NCBI GenBank assembly: GCA_030278895.1
Contig: JARXKK010000011.1
Coordinates: 1 to 42,418, forward strand
Direction: 5' to 3'
DNA length: 42,418 bases
Source of the DNA: Acidobacteriota bacterium
GTDB lineage: Bacteria > Acidobacteriota > Thermoanaerobaculia > UBA5066
The translations under genes were made by a program, and so were the position numbers. Positions 18,000-26,225 of this stretch are shown here, piece by piece; within the stretch, counting starts at the first letter, position 1; every line of letters begins with the position of its first letter. The notes beneath the pieces are model-generated. The model did no database searches and was not told the origin of the DNA. It worked only from the letters and a program-made list of their open reading frames with translations.

Positions 18000-18947
18000 A
18001 TGTCCGCAAAGACTCACTACAAAGTCGCGATCGTCGGGTCGGGCCCCGCGGGCCTCACCGCGGCGATCTACGCCTCGCGCGCGAATCTCGAGCCGCTCGT
18101 CATCGAGGGAATTCAACCCGGCGGGCAGCTCACGACGACGACCGAGGTCGAGAACTTCCCCGGCTTCGAGCATGGCATCCAGGGGCCCGCGCTCATGGAC
18201 GTCACGCGCAAGCAGGCCCAGCGGTTCGGCACGGAGGTCGTCGTCGACACGGTTACGGCAGTCGACGTGGCCTCCCGGCCCTTCACCCTGAGCCTCGAAT
18301 CGGCCGGCACGATCACCGCGGACGCGGTGATCGTCGCGTCGGGGGCCTCGGCGAAGTACCTCGGCCTCGAGAGCGAGCAGAAGCTCCTGGGATACGGCGT
18401 CTCGGCCTGCGCCACGTGCGACGGTTTCTTCTTCCGCGGGAAGGAAGTCGTGGTGGTGGGCGGCGGCGACACGGCCATGGAAGAAGCGGGCTTCCTCACG
18501 AAGTTCTGCACGAAGGTGACCCTCATCCACCGCCGGAGCGAGTTCCGCGCCTCGAAGATCATGGCGCAGCGCGTGCTCCAGAACCCGAAGATCGAGATCC
18601 TCCTCGACACGGTCGTCGAGGAAATCCTCGGCGAGCCGGGCACGGGCGTGAAAGGCGTGCGCGTGAAGAGCACGAAGACGGGCGCGGTGAAGACCCTCGC
18701 CGTCTCGGGGTACTTCGCCGCGATCGGCCACCAGCCGAACACCGATCTCTTCAAGGGAAAGCTCGAGATGAACGACGTCGGCTACCTGAAGATCCAGCAC
18801 CCGTCGACGAAAACGTCGGTCGAAGGCATCTTCGCGGCGGGCGATGTCGCCGACTTCATCTACCGGCAGGCGGTTTCGGCGGCGGGAGAAGGCTGCAAGG
18901 CGGCCATCGACGCCGAGCGCTGGCTCGCCGAACGCGGCATTCACTGA
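18000..18947 (+). CDS. trxB: thioredoxin reductase
   Basis: A 315-residue low-molecular-weight flavoprotein reductase: FAD-binding VAIVGSGPAGLTAAIYASRA at the N-terminus, redox CATCDG (C137, C140), NADPH-binding VVVVGGGDTAMEEA, and C-terminal GIFAAGDVADFIYRQAVSAAGEG. It passes electrons from NADPH to thioredoxin, and here most likely feeds the co-transcribed peroxiredoxin. Ten bases separate the two genes and no own ribosome-binding site is obvious. It ends 13 bases from the convergent barrel-protein gene. Confidence 0.96.
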   Translation: MSAKTHYKVAIVGSGPAGLTAAIYASRANLEPLVIEGIQPGGQLTTTTEVENFPGFEHGIQGPALMDVTRKQAQRFGTEVVVDTVTAVDVASRPFTLSLESAGTITADAVIVASGASAKYLGLESEQKLLGYGVSACATCDGFFFRGKEVVVVGGGDTAMEEAGFLTKFCTKVTLIHRRSEFRASKIMAQRVLQNPKIEILLDTVVEEILGEPGTGVKGVRVKSTKTGAVKTLAVSGYFAAIGHQPNTDLFKGKLEMNDVGYLKIQHPSTKTSVEGIFAAGDVADFIYRQAVSAAGEGCKAAIDAERWLAERGIH

Positions 18948-18960
18948 GGCCCGGGGGCGG

Positions 18961-20523
18961 CTAGAACGCCTGGCCCGACGAGAACGAGAGCAGCCATCCG
19001 GTCCGCCCGAGCGGATCGGGGCGGATCGCGCGGGCGACGTCGATCCGGACGAGGCTGTTCTTGCTCGCGCGCGTGATTCCGATTCTGAGACCGACCCCGG
19101 CGTCGGCGAGATGCCAATACCGGTCGGGCTCCCCCCAGGACCAGCCGCTGTCGCCGAAGGCCGCCAACCCGAGCGACACGAGTTGAAAGATCTCGCTCAC
19201 CAGATGGACCCGCGCTTCGACGTTCCCCACGAGGCGCCGGTCACCCTCGACCGCATGGAGGCGGTATGCCCGGACGCCGGTCTCCCCGTCGAGCGCGATC
19301 TGGTTCTCCGGGTCGAGGTTCCATCCGACGAGCGTGGAGACGTTCCCGACGAAGGTCCACGCCCCTCTCAGCACGTAGGCCCGCGCGCCGGCCTGGAGAC
19401 GAGCATTCTGGACTCCGCCGTCCATGCGCGTGGACACCGTGGCCGTGGCGAGCGCGAACCCCGAGGGAAGGGGCGTGCCCATGCTTCCCGAGAGGAGAGC
19501 CCGGCCCGCGTACTCCGCCTGTCCGACGGGCAGCGACAGGCCGACCTCCGCTCGGCTGCTCGGGGCGAGGTTGAAGTCCTCGTCCCGGTCGATCTGGTCG
19601 ACCTGGCGCCGCGTGATCCAGCCCGAGCCTATCCGGGCGATGCCCGCGGAGAGGAACAGAAACGTCCTGTTCGAATGCTCAGGAGGAGGAGGTGAACCGA
19701 CGCCGCCCGCGCGGAGTTCCACGTCGTTCCACTGGACGGATCCGACGAGGCGCACCACGGCGTCGAGATCGCGCGACAGGAGCCGCCCACCCTGCAGGAG
19801 GAGATCGCGCTCCTGCTTCTTCCAGACCGTCGACTCCTCGCCCCCCGCATAGAGCCGCGTGTCGAAGTCCGAGAGGAGGACGGCGCCATCGAGCGCCCAC
19901 GGTACGTCGAGCGCGTAGAACGGGCGCCCCAACGCCGCCCGCAGCTGCCGGCCGTCGGAGAGATCCGCGGCATCGAGGCGGAAAGCCATGTGCGGACCGA
20001 AGAAGTTCGGGTCGGCGTAGAACACCGAACGCGACGAGCGCTCGACTTCCCTCTCGTACCCGAAGCCGAACTGCCGTCCGGTCCCGAGCAGGTTGTATTC
20101 CTCGGCGCCGATCGAATAGGTCGTCACGCCTCCCTTGTTGGAGAGCGACCCGCGCAGGAGGAGCGTCCACGCATCGGCCGTCTCGGCGACCACGCGCTCA
20201 CCTTCCGCGCGCACGGAGACCTTCCGGAAGAGCCCGAATGCGCGCAGGTTGCGCTCCGTCTCGGCCAGGAGGTCCGGGCGCAGGACGTCGCCCGGCGCGA
20301 AGAGCAGCTGCTTCTGGATGAACGACGTGCGCGTCGTGATGTGGAGGGCGTTCGCGAGCCCGTAGGGAAAGAACGATTTTGCCGCCTCGTCGGGCGAGAA
20401 GACGTTCGTCGGCCGGATCTCGATCGTGTCGATGCGCGGCGCATCGTCCGCCGCGGCGACCGAACAGTGGACGGCGAGCAGAGCCGCGCCCGCCGCGCGG
20501 ACCGCCCGTCCGGGGCGCGTCAG
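18961..20523 (-). CDS. BamA/TamA-like outer-membrane beta-barrel protein with one POTRA-type domain, CTG start
   Basis: The open frame has no ATG, GTG or TTG before a clear signal peptide and POTRA-like unit, so the only plausible start is CTG at 20523, which overlaps the upstream stop as CTGA. The 520-residue product would have a signal peptide ([15 protein letters not shown], cleaved near residue 23), a POTRA-like region (about 28-105) with [23 protein letters not shown], and a C-terminal region of alternating strands ending in SFSSGQAF, a terminal Phe as in outer-membrane barrels (bacterial surface antigen family). A start at the GTG at 20214 would drop signal and POTRA region and is unlikely. 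Function could be protein or lipid export; not determined. Confidence 0.8.
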   Translation of the reverse strand: MTRPGRAVRAAGAALLAVHCSVAAADDAPRIDTIEIRPTNVFSPDEAAKSFFPYGLANALHITTRTSFIQKQLLFAPGDVLRPDLLAETERNLRAFGLFRKVSVRAEGERVVAETADAWTLLLRGSLSNKGGVTTYSIGAEEYNLLGTGRQFGFGYEREVERSSRSVFYADPNFFGPHMAFRLDAADLSDGRQLRAALGRPFYALDVPWALDGAVLLSDFDTRLYAGGEESTVWKKQERDLLLQGGRLLSRDLDAVVRLVGSVQWNDVELRAGGVGSPPPPEHSNRTFLFLSAGIARIGSGWITRRQVDQIDRDEDFNLAPSSRAEVGLSLPVGQAEYAGRALLSGSMGTPLPSGFALATATVSTRMDGGVQNARLQAGARAYVLRGAWTFVGNVSTLVGWNLDPENQIALDGETGVRAYRLHAVEGDRRLVGNVEARVHLVSEIFQLVSLGLAAFGDSGWSWGEPDRYWHLADAGVGLRIGITRASKNSLVRIDVARAIRPDPLGRTGWLLSFSSGQAF

Positions 20524-21116
20524 CTCCTGGCGGGATCCCAGAGGGGTTCAGCTTCCTTTCTCGATTTCGCGGCCCACCGGCCGAGCACGAAAAGGAGGTC
20601 CGAGAGTCGGTTGAGGTACACGAGAGCGTGCTTCCCGACGGCCTCCTGGCGCGCGAGCGTCGTCACGAGGCGCTCGGCGCGGCGGCACACCGTCCGCGCC
20701 TGGTGAAGGAACGCCGAGACCCATCCTCCCCCGGGCAGGACGAACGACCGGAGCTCCGGCAGCGCGGCGTTCAGGTCGTCGATCGCGTTTTCGAGGGCCT
20801 TCACGTGGCGCGCCTCGATGACGGGCTGTTTCGGGTGGCGATCCTGCGGCAGCGTCGCGAGGTCGGACCCCAGATTGAAGAGCTCGTTCTGAATCTGCTC
20901 GAGGAGGGCGTCGAGCCGGTCGCGATCCGCCTTGCGGGAGGAACCCGGCGCATCGCGATTCGAAGTGCGCGCGAGCCCGAGGATGGCGTTGAGCTCGTCC
21001 ACGGTGCCATAGCTTTCGATCCTTATGGAGTCCTTCGCGATCCGTTGCCCACCGACGAGACTCGTCTCGCCGGAATCGCCCCCCCGGGTATAAACGCGGT
21101 TGATCCGGATCGCCAT
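20520..21116 (-). CDS. cob(I)alamin adenosyltransferase, PduO type
   Basis: A 198-residue PduO/MMAB-type ATP:corrinoid adenosyltransferase, forming adenosylcobalamin. Motifs: [17 protein letters not shown] (ATP-binding N-terminus), [22 protein letters not shown] and [26 protein letters not shown] directly precedes the ATG at 21116. The gene suggests B12 uptake or use; no other cobalamin gene is in the window. It is divergent from the PHP gene with a gap of only 37 bases, and its stop overlaps the CTG start of the barrel protein. Confidence 0.93.
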   Translation of the reverse strand: MAIRINRVYTRGGDSGETSLVGGQRIAKDSIRIESYGTVDELNAILGLARTSNRDAPGSSRKADRDRLDALLEQIQNELFNLGSDLATLPQDRHPKQPVIEARHVKALENAIDDLNAALPELRSFVLPGGGWVSAFLHQARTVCRRAERLVTTLARQEAVGKHALVYLNRLSDLLFVLGRWAAKSRKEAEPLWDPARS

Positions 21117-21153
21117 GCCTCCTCCTTCCGCCTCCGAAGATTACACTCGACGG

Positions 21154-21972
21154 ATGCAGGCCACGTACCGGACGGACTACCACGTCCACACGGCGCGCTG
21201 TGGCCACGCCGGCGGCGCCGGGCGGGACTACGTTCTCGCGGCGCTCTCCCGCGGCCTGTCGGAGATCGCCTTTACCGACCATATCCCCCTGTATTTCCTG
21301 CCGGGCGAGGACCCCGATCCCAGCATCGCGATGACGCGCGCCGAGCTGCCCGGGTACGTGGAGGAAGTTCGCGCGCTCCAGGAGGAGTTCGCGGGCCGCA
21401 TCGACGTGCTCCTCGGGCTCGAGGCCGACTACGCCGAGGGCCACGAGGCCGCTCTCGAAGAGATCCTCCGCGCCCACGACTGGGACGTCGTCCTCGGGAG
21501 CGTTCACTGGGTCAAGGGCGGCTGGATCGACGCCCCGGGCTCCGCGCAGAGGCACGACGTCGAAGGCTCGGGGACCCTCTGGCGGGAGTACTACCGACTG
21601 CTCGCGAAGGCGGCGTCAAGCGGACTCTTCGACGTGATCACGCACTTCGACCTCCCGAAGAAGTTCGGCCACCGGATGCCGCTGGAGGCCGCGGACGCCG
21701 AAGCGGCGGCAATCGCCGCGGCGCGCGCGGCGGGCGTCGCGATCGAGGTCTCGAGCGCGGGGCTCCGGAAGACGGTCGGCGAGGAATACCCCTCTCCCCC
21801 GCTCCTCGAGCGTCTCGTCGGCGCCGGCGTCCCGATCGTCTTCTCGTCCGACGCGCACGCGCCGGCGGAAGTTGGCTGGGGCCGCGCGGAAATCCTGACG
21901 GCGGCGCGCGTCGCAGGCGCAAGAGAACAGCTCAGCTTTCGGAAAAGAAAGAGAACGCCCCACCCTCTCTGA
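21154..21972 (+). CDS. PHP-domain phosphatase, histidinol-phosphatase (HisK/HisJ) type
   Basis: A 272-residue PHP-family metal-dependent phosphoesterase. DYHVHTARCGHA at the N-terminus, FTDH, GLEADY, LGSVHW, ITHFDLPKKFG and VFSSDAHAP carry the clustered His and Asp ligands of the trinuclear site. The order and length match HisJ-type histidinol-phosphate phosphatase, the eighth step of histidine synthesis; no other his gene is nearby, so another phosphoester is possible. ATG at 21154 places the motif at residue 8 as in relatives; an in-frame ATG at 21115 would overlap the divergent gene. Confidence 0.87.
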   Translation: MQATYRTDYHVHTARCGHAGGAGRDYVLAALSRGLSEIAFTDHIPLYFLPGEDPDPSIAMTRAELPGYVEEVRALQEEFAGRIDVLLGLEADYAEGHEAALEEILRAHDWDVVLGSVHWVKGGWIDAPGSAQRHDVEGSGTLWREYYRLLAKAASSGLFDVITHFDLPKKFGHRMPLEAADAEAAAIAAARAAGVAIEVSSAGLRKTVGEEYPSPPLLERLVGAGVPIVFSSDAHAPAEVGWGRAEILTAARVAGAREQLSFRKRKRTPHPL

Positions 21973-22007
21973 CATTGCAGGCGTCCTCTCAGCGGGAGGC
22001 GGTCTGC

Positions 22008-22024
22008 AAATTTCTTAGATGGGT
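22008..22024 (-). repeat. dispersed repeat copy B (TCTAAGAA core)
   Basis: On the minus strand CACCCATCTAAGAAATTT covers the last codons and the stop of queD. It matches copy A at 14 of about 16 core positions. Confidence 0.45.
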
Positions 22025-22449
22025 GAATGAGGGTCCGAAACCAGCTCGACCGAAAACGTCGGCGTCACCGTGAGCTTCAGCGCCGCGAGGCGGCAGGGCC
22101 AACGCTCCTTCTCGATGCGCACCGCGACGCGGTCCCAGATCCACTGCGCGAGATTCTCCGCCGTGGGAACGCGCGTTTTGAACTCGGGGATCTCGTGATT
22201 CAGGTTGCGGTGGTCGAGCGGCCGGTCGACCTCCTCCTTGAGGATGCGATCGAGGTCCGTGAGGTTCACGATCATCGACGACTCGGCGTCGGCGACGCCC
22301 GCAACCGACACGTCGAGCGTGTAGTTGTGCCCGTAGCCCGCCGGGTTCGACGCGTCACCGTACGTCGCGCGATTCCACTCTTCGCTCTTTTGCGGGTTGA
22401 AGAGGCGATGGGCGGCGTTGAAGTGGATCGTGCGCGAGAGGAGAAGCAT
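22015..22449 (-). CDS. QueD/PTPS-family protein with altered active site
   Basis: The family makes 6-carboxytetrahydropterin (queuosine route) or 6-pyruvoyltetrahydropterin from dihydroneopterin triphosphate. The 144-residue product has the right framework: FNAAHRLF, GHNYTLDVSVAG, MIVNLTDLDRILKE, LDHRNLN, PTAENLAQWIWDRV and the C-terminal TFSVELVSD. The metal and thiol residues differ: the usual GHGHNY is GYGHNY, replacing one zinc histidine with tyrosine, and the loop before it (YGDASNPAG) has no cysteine where QueD/PTPS carry the catalytic thiol. It may be a paralogue with another reaction, so no symbol is given. ATG at 22449; it follows the COG2403 gene by 27 bases. Confidence 0.87.
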   Translation of the reverse strand: MLLLSRTIHFNAAHRLFNPQKSEEWNRATYGDASNPAGYGHNYTLDVSVAGVADAESSMIVNLTDLDRILKEEVDRPLDHRNLNHEIPEFKTRVPTAENLAQWIWDRVAVRIEKERWPCRLAALKLTVTPTFSVELVSDPHSPI

Positions 22450-22476
22450 CGCGAGCGGACTATAAGCCTCCCGCGT

Positions 22477-23820
22477 TTACCGCACCGCCCCCGCGGCGAC
22501 CGCGACGACCCGCGCCAGCTCTTCCGCGAGACGGCCCGGCAGGATCTCCCGGAGCTCGTAGCGTACCCGCACGGCTTGCTTCGAAAGCCGGACAACGCGT
22601 GTCAGGTCGATCGGCGTCCCGACGACGACGACGTCGCACGGCGTCCGGGCGATCGTCTCGGCGAGCTCGGCGACCTGCTTGTCGCCGTAGCCCATCGCGG
22701 GCAGGATCCCCGCGGCGTTCGGGTACTTCCGGTACGTCGCCTCGATCGAACCGACGGCGTAGGGCTGCGGGTCGACGATCTCGGCCGCGCCGGCTTTCTT
22801 CGCCGCGACGAGGCCGGCGCCGAAGGTCATGCCGCCGTGCGTGAGAGTCGGGCCGTCCTCGACGACGAGGGCCCGCTTCCCGCGCACGAGCTCGGGGTGC
22901 TCGCACGTGACCGGCGAGTCTGCGCGCAGGACGCGCGCCTTCGGGTTCAGCTTCGCGGCGGACATCTCGACCGCATGGATGTTGCCCTCGTCGGCCGTGT
23001 CGCACTTGTTCACGAGGATGACGTCGGCGCGGCGGAAGTTCGCCTCGCCAGGGTGGTACGCGGTCTCGTGGCCGGGCCGGTGCGGGTCCGCGATGCAGAT
23101 GTGGAGGTCGGGAACGTAGAACGGCAAGTCGTTGTTTCCGCCGTCCCAGAGGATCACGTCGGCCTCGGCCTCGGCGCGGCGCAGGATTTTCTCGTAGTCG
23201 ACGCCCGCGTAGACGATGAAGCCGTTGTCGAGGTGCGGCTCGTACTCCTCGCGCTCCTCGATCGTGCACTTCTCCGTGTCGAGGTCGGCGTACGTCGCGA
23301 AGCGCTGGCAGGCTTGTGCCGCGAGGTCGCCGTAAGGCATCGGGTGCCGGACGGCGACGGCCTTGAGCCCCTGCTCCTTGAGGAGGCGCGAGAGATAGCG
23401 CGTCGTCTGGCTCTTGCCCGCGCCCGTGCGGACGGCCGTTACGGCGATGACGGGGACCTTCGATTTCAGCATCGTCCGGTCCGCGCCCAGAAGGAGAAAG
23501 TCCGCGCCCGCGGCGATCACGCGCGACGCGATGTGCATCACCTGCGTGTGCGCGACGTCCGAGTACGAAAAGACGCAGAGGTCGATCCGCTCTTTCCTGA
23601 TGAGCTCCTCGAGAGAGTCCTCGGGAACGATCGGGATGCCCTCCGGGTAGAGCGCGCCCGCGAGCGCCGCGGGATACCTGCGCCCGTCGATCCCCGGAAT
23701 CTGCGTCGCCGTGAAAGCGACGACCCGGTGGTCCGGCTTGTCGCGGAAGACCGTGTTGAAATCGTGAAAGTCGCGTCCGGCGGCACCGAGGATGACGACA
23801 CGCCTCACGGGGCTCTGCAT
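22477..23820 (-). CDS. COG2403 predicted GTPase (cyclic 2,3-diphosphoglycerate synthetase-like)
   Basis: A 447-residue soluble protein. A Rossmann-like N-terminal part (RRVVILGAAGRDFHDFN) is followed by a P-loop domain with VTAVRTGAGKSQTTRYLSRLL (around 130-150), DVILWDGGNNDLPFYVPD and VNKCD, the last like a GTPase NKxD. The whole order is that of COG2403, some members of which are cyclic 2,3-diphosphoglycerate synthetases of thermophilic archaea; in bacteria the role is unknown. Good ribosome-binding site (GGAGGG) ahead of the ATG. Closely followed by the QueD-like gene, so the two may act together. Confidence 0.85.
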   Translation of the reverse strand: MQSPVRRVVILGAAGRDFHDFNTVFRDKPDHRVVAFTATQIPGIDGRRYPAALAGALYPEGIPIVPEDSLEELIRKERIDLCVFSYSDVAHTQVMHIASRVIAAGADFLLLGADRTMLKSKVPVIAVTAVRTGAGKSQTTRYLSRLLKEQGLKAVAVRHPMPYGDLAAQACQRFATYADLDTEKCTIEEREEYEPHLDNGFIVYAGVDYEKILRRAEAEADVILWDGGNNDLPFYVPDLHICIADPHRPGHETAYHPGEANFRRADVILVNKCDTADEGNIHAVEMSAAKLNPKARVLRADSPVTCEHPELVRGKRALVVEDGPTLTHGGMTFGAGLVAAKKAGAAEIVDPQPYAVGSIEATYRKYPNAAGILPAMGYGDKQVAELAETIARTPCDVVVVGTPIDLTRVVRLSKQAVRVRYELREILPGRLAEELARVVAVAAGAVR

Positions 23821-23831
23821 GAAAACCCTCC

Positions 23832-23847
23832 GCGGGGAGCGCCCCGC
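23832..23847 (-). terminator. GC hairpin between FKBP and COG2403 genes
   Basis: GCGGGG and CCCCGC pair across a four-base loop, about 50 bases after the FKBP stop and just before the next ribosome-binding site. No T-run follows, so it may be a weak terminator, a leader structure or chance. Confidence 0.3.
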
Positions 23848-23895
23848 AAAGGGAATGTAAGGCGCTGCCCGTCTCGTGAGCCTGATTCCGGTGCT

Positions 23896-24393
23896 CTATT
23901 TCAATCCCAGAAGCTCGACCTCGAACAGCAGGGTCGCATTCGGCGGGATGGCGCCGCCGGCGCCCCGGGCGCCGTATCCGATGGAAGCAGGGATCACGAG
24001 AGTGCGCTTGCCGCCGACCTTCATCGTGGCGACGCCTTCGTCCCAGCCCTTGATGACCTGGCCGAGGCCGATCTGGAACTCGAACGGCTGCCCGCGATCG
24101 AGCGAGCTGTCGAACGGCTTGCCTTTTTTTGCGCCGTTCTCGAAGAGCCAGCCCGTGTAGTGCATGACGCACTTCTGGGCGGGCTTCGGTGAGGCGCCGG
24201 TGCCGACGACGGTGTCTTCGTACTCGAGGCCGGAGGGCGTCTTCGTCATTTTCGACTCCTTCTTGTTCGATGTTGCCGCAGCGGCGGCGGTGGCGGGCGG
24301 GGGCGCGGCCGATTTGGTTTTCTCGTCGGCGCCGGCAGGCAGCACGAACGAAAGGCTCACGAGACACACCAGGACTATTCTCGAAACGCGCAT
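23896..24393 (-). CDS. FKBP-type peptidyl-prolyl cis-trans isomerase, exported
   Basis: A 165-residue protein with an N-terminal signal peptide ([20 protein letters not shown]), a short Ala-rich linker and an FKBP domain (about 55-165): [73 protein letters not shown]. It should catalyse proline isomerisation in the periplasm. The ATG at 24393 is preferred to a TTG one codon earlier. Lies between fbp and COG2403; its leader carries one copy of the TTCTAAGAA repeat. Confidence 0.94.
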   Translation of the reverse strand: MRVSRIVLVCLVSLSFVLPAGADEKTKSAAPPPATAAAAATSNKKESKMTKTPSGLEYEDTVVGTGASPKPAQKCVMHYTGWLFENGAKKGKPFDSSLDRGQPFEFQIGLGQVIKGWDEGVATMKVGGKRTLVIPASIGYGARGAGGAIPPNATLLFEVELLGLK

Positions 24394-24396
24394 CAA

Positions 24397-24450
24397 AATC
24401 TCTCTTTCTTCCTCTATTACCTTCTAAGAAATCTTCTCTTTCTCCGAGCC
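24397..24450 (+). repeat. dispersed repeat copy D (TTCTAAGAA core, pyrimidine-rich flanks)
   Basis: TTCTAAGAA at 24422-24430 sits between CTCTTTCTTCCT and ATCTTCTCTTTCTCC blocks, filling the gap between fbp and FKBP genes. The flanks closely resemble copy F inside the TIGR02757 gene. Confidence 0.5.
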
Positions 24451-24455
24451 AAATT

Positions 24456-25469
24456 TTACCTCGACCCCGCCGAGGCGACGTACGCGTCCACGCGCGCGAC
24501 GTCGCCCTTCGAGCCCAGGTAAATCGGTGTTCGCTCGTGGTTCCGCGTGGGGCGGATGTCGAGGATGCGCCGCCTGCCGTCCGTGGCCGAGCCGCCCGCA
24601 GCCTCCGCGACGAGCGCGAGTGGGGCCGCCTCGTACATGAGGCGGATCTTGCCCTGTGGGCTCTTCGACGTGGCCGGGTAGAGGTAGATCCCGCCCTTGA
24701 GGATGATCCGGTGGAAGTCCGAGACGAGAGCGCCCGAGTAGCGTGTCGAATACGGCCGCCCGGTTTCGGGATCCTTCTCGCGCACCCACTCGACGAAACG
24801 GCGCGGGCCCTCTTCCCAGTCGCGAATCGTTCCCTCGTTCGCGCCGTAGTACGGCCCGTGGTCGGGGATGCGAATCTCCGGATGCGAGAGAAGGAACTCG
24901 CCGATGCTCGGGTCGAGCGTGAAGCCGTGGACCGTGCGCCCCTCGGTGTAGACGAGCGTCGTGGACGGGCCGTACAGGAAGTAGCCCGCGATGACCTGCT
25001 CCTGCGAGATGCGCGCCATGAGCTCGGCCTCGGACGTCACCTCGCCGCGCCCCGAGAGGCGCCTCACGGAAAAAATCGAGCCGACGCCGCCGTTCACGTC
25101 GAGATTCGACGAGCCGTCGAGCGGATCGAGGAAGACGATGTACTTGCCGAATTCGACGTTCTCCGGGAGGTGTGCCGGGAGGTCCATCTCCTCTGTCACG
25201 ATCGTCGGGACGAGCTGGCCGTATGCGAAGGCCTCGAGGAAGATCTCGTTCGCGAGCGCGTCGAGCTTCTGCTGCTGCTCGCCCTGGATGTTGATCGTTC
25301 CCGAGGCGCCAAGCACCTCCGTGAGGCCCGCCGACGCGAGGGTACGGCTGATGCGCTTGCCCGCGAACGCGAGCTGCGAGAGGAGGTCCGAGAGCTCGCC
25401 CGTCGCCTGAGGAATCTGGCGCTCGGTCTCGAAAAGGAATCGGGGGAGCCGCGTCCCGATCTTAGCCAT
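24456..25469 (-). CDS. fbp: fructose-1,6-bisphosphatase, class I
   Basis: A 337-residue class I enzyme that removes the 1-phosphate from fructose 1,6-bisphosphate. Motifs: ANEIF, the metal site VTEEMD, FLDPLDGSSNLDVN, and the substrate-binding RYSGALVSDFHRIILKGGIYLYP. Length is standard. It closes the operon tal-tkt-zwf-pgl-fbp after a 12-base gap, so fructose 6-phosphate regeneration is co-expressed with the pentose-phosphate enzymes. ATG at 25469; stop TAA. Confidence 0.97.
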   Translation of the reverse strand: MAKIGTRLPRFLFETERQIPQATGELSDLLSQLAFAGKRISRTLASAGLTEVLGASGTINIQGEQQQKLDALANEIFLEAFAYGQLVPTIVTEEMDLPAHLPENVEFGKYIVFLDPLDGSSNLDVNGGVGSIFSVRRLSGRGEVTSEAELMARISQEQVIAGYFLYGPSTTLVYTEGRTVHGFTLDPSIGEFLLSHPEIRIPDHGPYYGANEGTIRDWEEGPRRFVEWVREKDPETGRPYSTRYSGALVSDFHRIILKGGIYLYPATSKSPQGKIRLMYEAAPLALVAEAAGGSATDGRRRILDIRPTRNHERTPIYLGSKGDVARVDAYVASAGSR

Positions 25470-25481
25470 GGACCACGCTCC

Positions 25482-26225
25482 TCATGAGGCCGCCTTCGAA
25501 ACCGAAACCGCGGCCGCGTCCGCGAGAATCGTCAGGGTCCCCGAAGTGGGGCGCACGCGCGCCGCGGGCAGGGCCGCATCCTCGAGAAGAACGCGCGACA
25601 GGGCGGCCGCCTTTTCCTTCCCCGTGACGAGAAGCGCCACGTGCCGCGCCGCGTTCACGAGCGGCAGGGTAAAGGTGACCCGGGAGGGCGGAGGTTTCGG
25701 CGCGTCGTCGACACGGAGGACGAGCCGCTGCGCCTCGTCGAGAGACGCGCGCCCGGGGAACAGGGAGGCCGTGTGGCCGTCCGCTCCCATGCCGAGGAAC
25801 ACGAGATCGAAACGGGGCACTCCCTTGTCCGAGGAAGGAGAGAAGATCGAAAACGCGCCCCGCACCTCGGACTCGTAGCGCTCGGCGCCGTCCCGTTCGG
25901 TCGCGGGGACGCGGTGGATGTTCTTTCCCGGAATGGAAATGCGGTTCAGGAGCGCGGCGGCCGCCGCGTCGTCGTTCCGGTCGGGATGCCCCTCCGGCAC
26001 GCACCTCTCGTCCCCGAAGAAGACCTGCGTCTTCTCCCAGTCGACCCGCGAGGAAATCAGCGGCGCCGAAATGAGCCGATAGCACGAGAGAGGCGTCTTG
26101 CCGCCCGCGAGGGCGACGTAGAACGCCCCGCGTTCGCGAACCGCCTGCGCCGCGAGGTTCACGAAGAGAAAGGCCGCGGCGTCCGCGACGTCGTCGTCGT
26201 TGGCAAAGGCGAGGACCTCTCTCAC
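25482..26225 (-). CDS. pgl: 6-phosphogluconolactonase
   Basis: A 247-residue DevB/Pgl-type lactonase: YVALAGGKTPLSCYRLI, VFFGDERCVPEGHPDRND, FLGMGADGHTASLFPG and a TFTLPLVNAARHVALLVTGKEKA stretch. It hydrolyses 6-phosphogluconolactone from the zwf reaction. The start is GTG at 26225, overlapping the zwf stop as GTGA; longer forms would run inside zwf in another frame. Operon position right after zwf supports the call. Confidence 0.96.
   Translation of the reverse strand: MREVLAFANDDDVADAAAFLFVNLAAQAVRERGAFYVALAGGKTPLSCYRLISAPLISSRVDWEKTQVFFGDERCVPEGHPDRNDDAAAAALLNRISIPGKNIHRVPATERDGAERYESEVRGAFSIFSPSSDKGVPRFDLVFLGMGADGHTASLFPGRASLDEAQRLVLRVDDAPKPPPSRVTFTLPLVNAARHVALLVTGKEKAAALSRVLLEDAALPAARVRPTSGTLTILADAAAVSVSKAAS

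Noticed and set aside
21100-21153. Upstream TTG or ATG start for the PHP gene
   Set aside because: It would overlap the divergent adenosyltransferase gene and add residues before a motif that normally lies at the extreme N-terminus.
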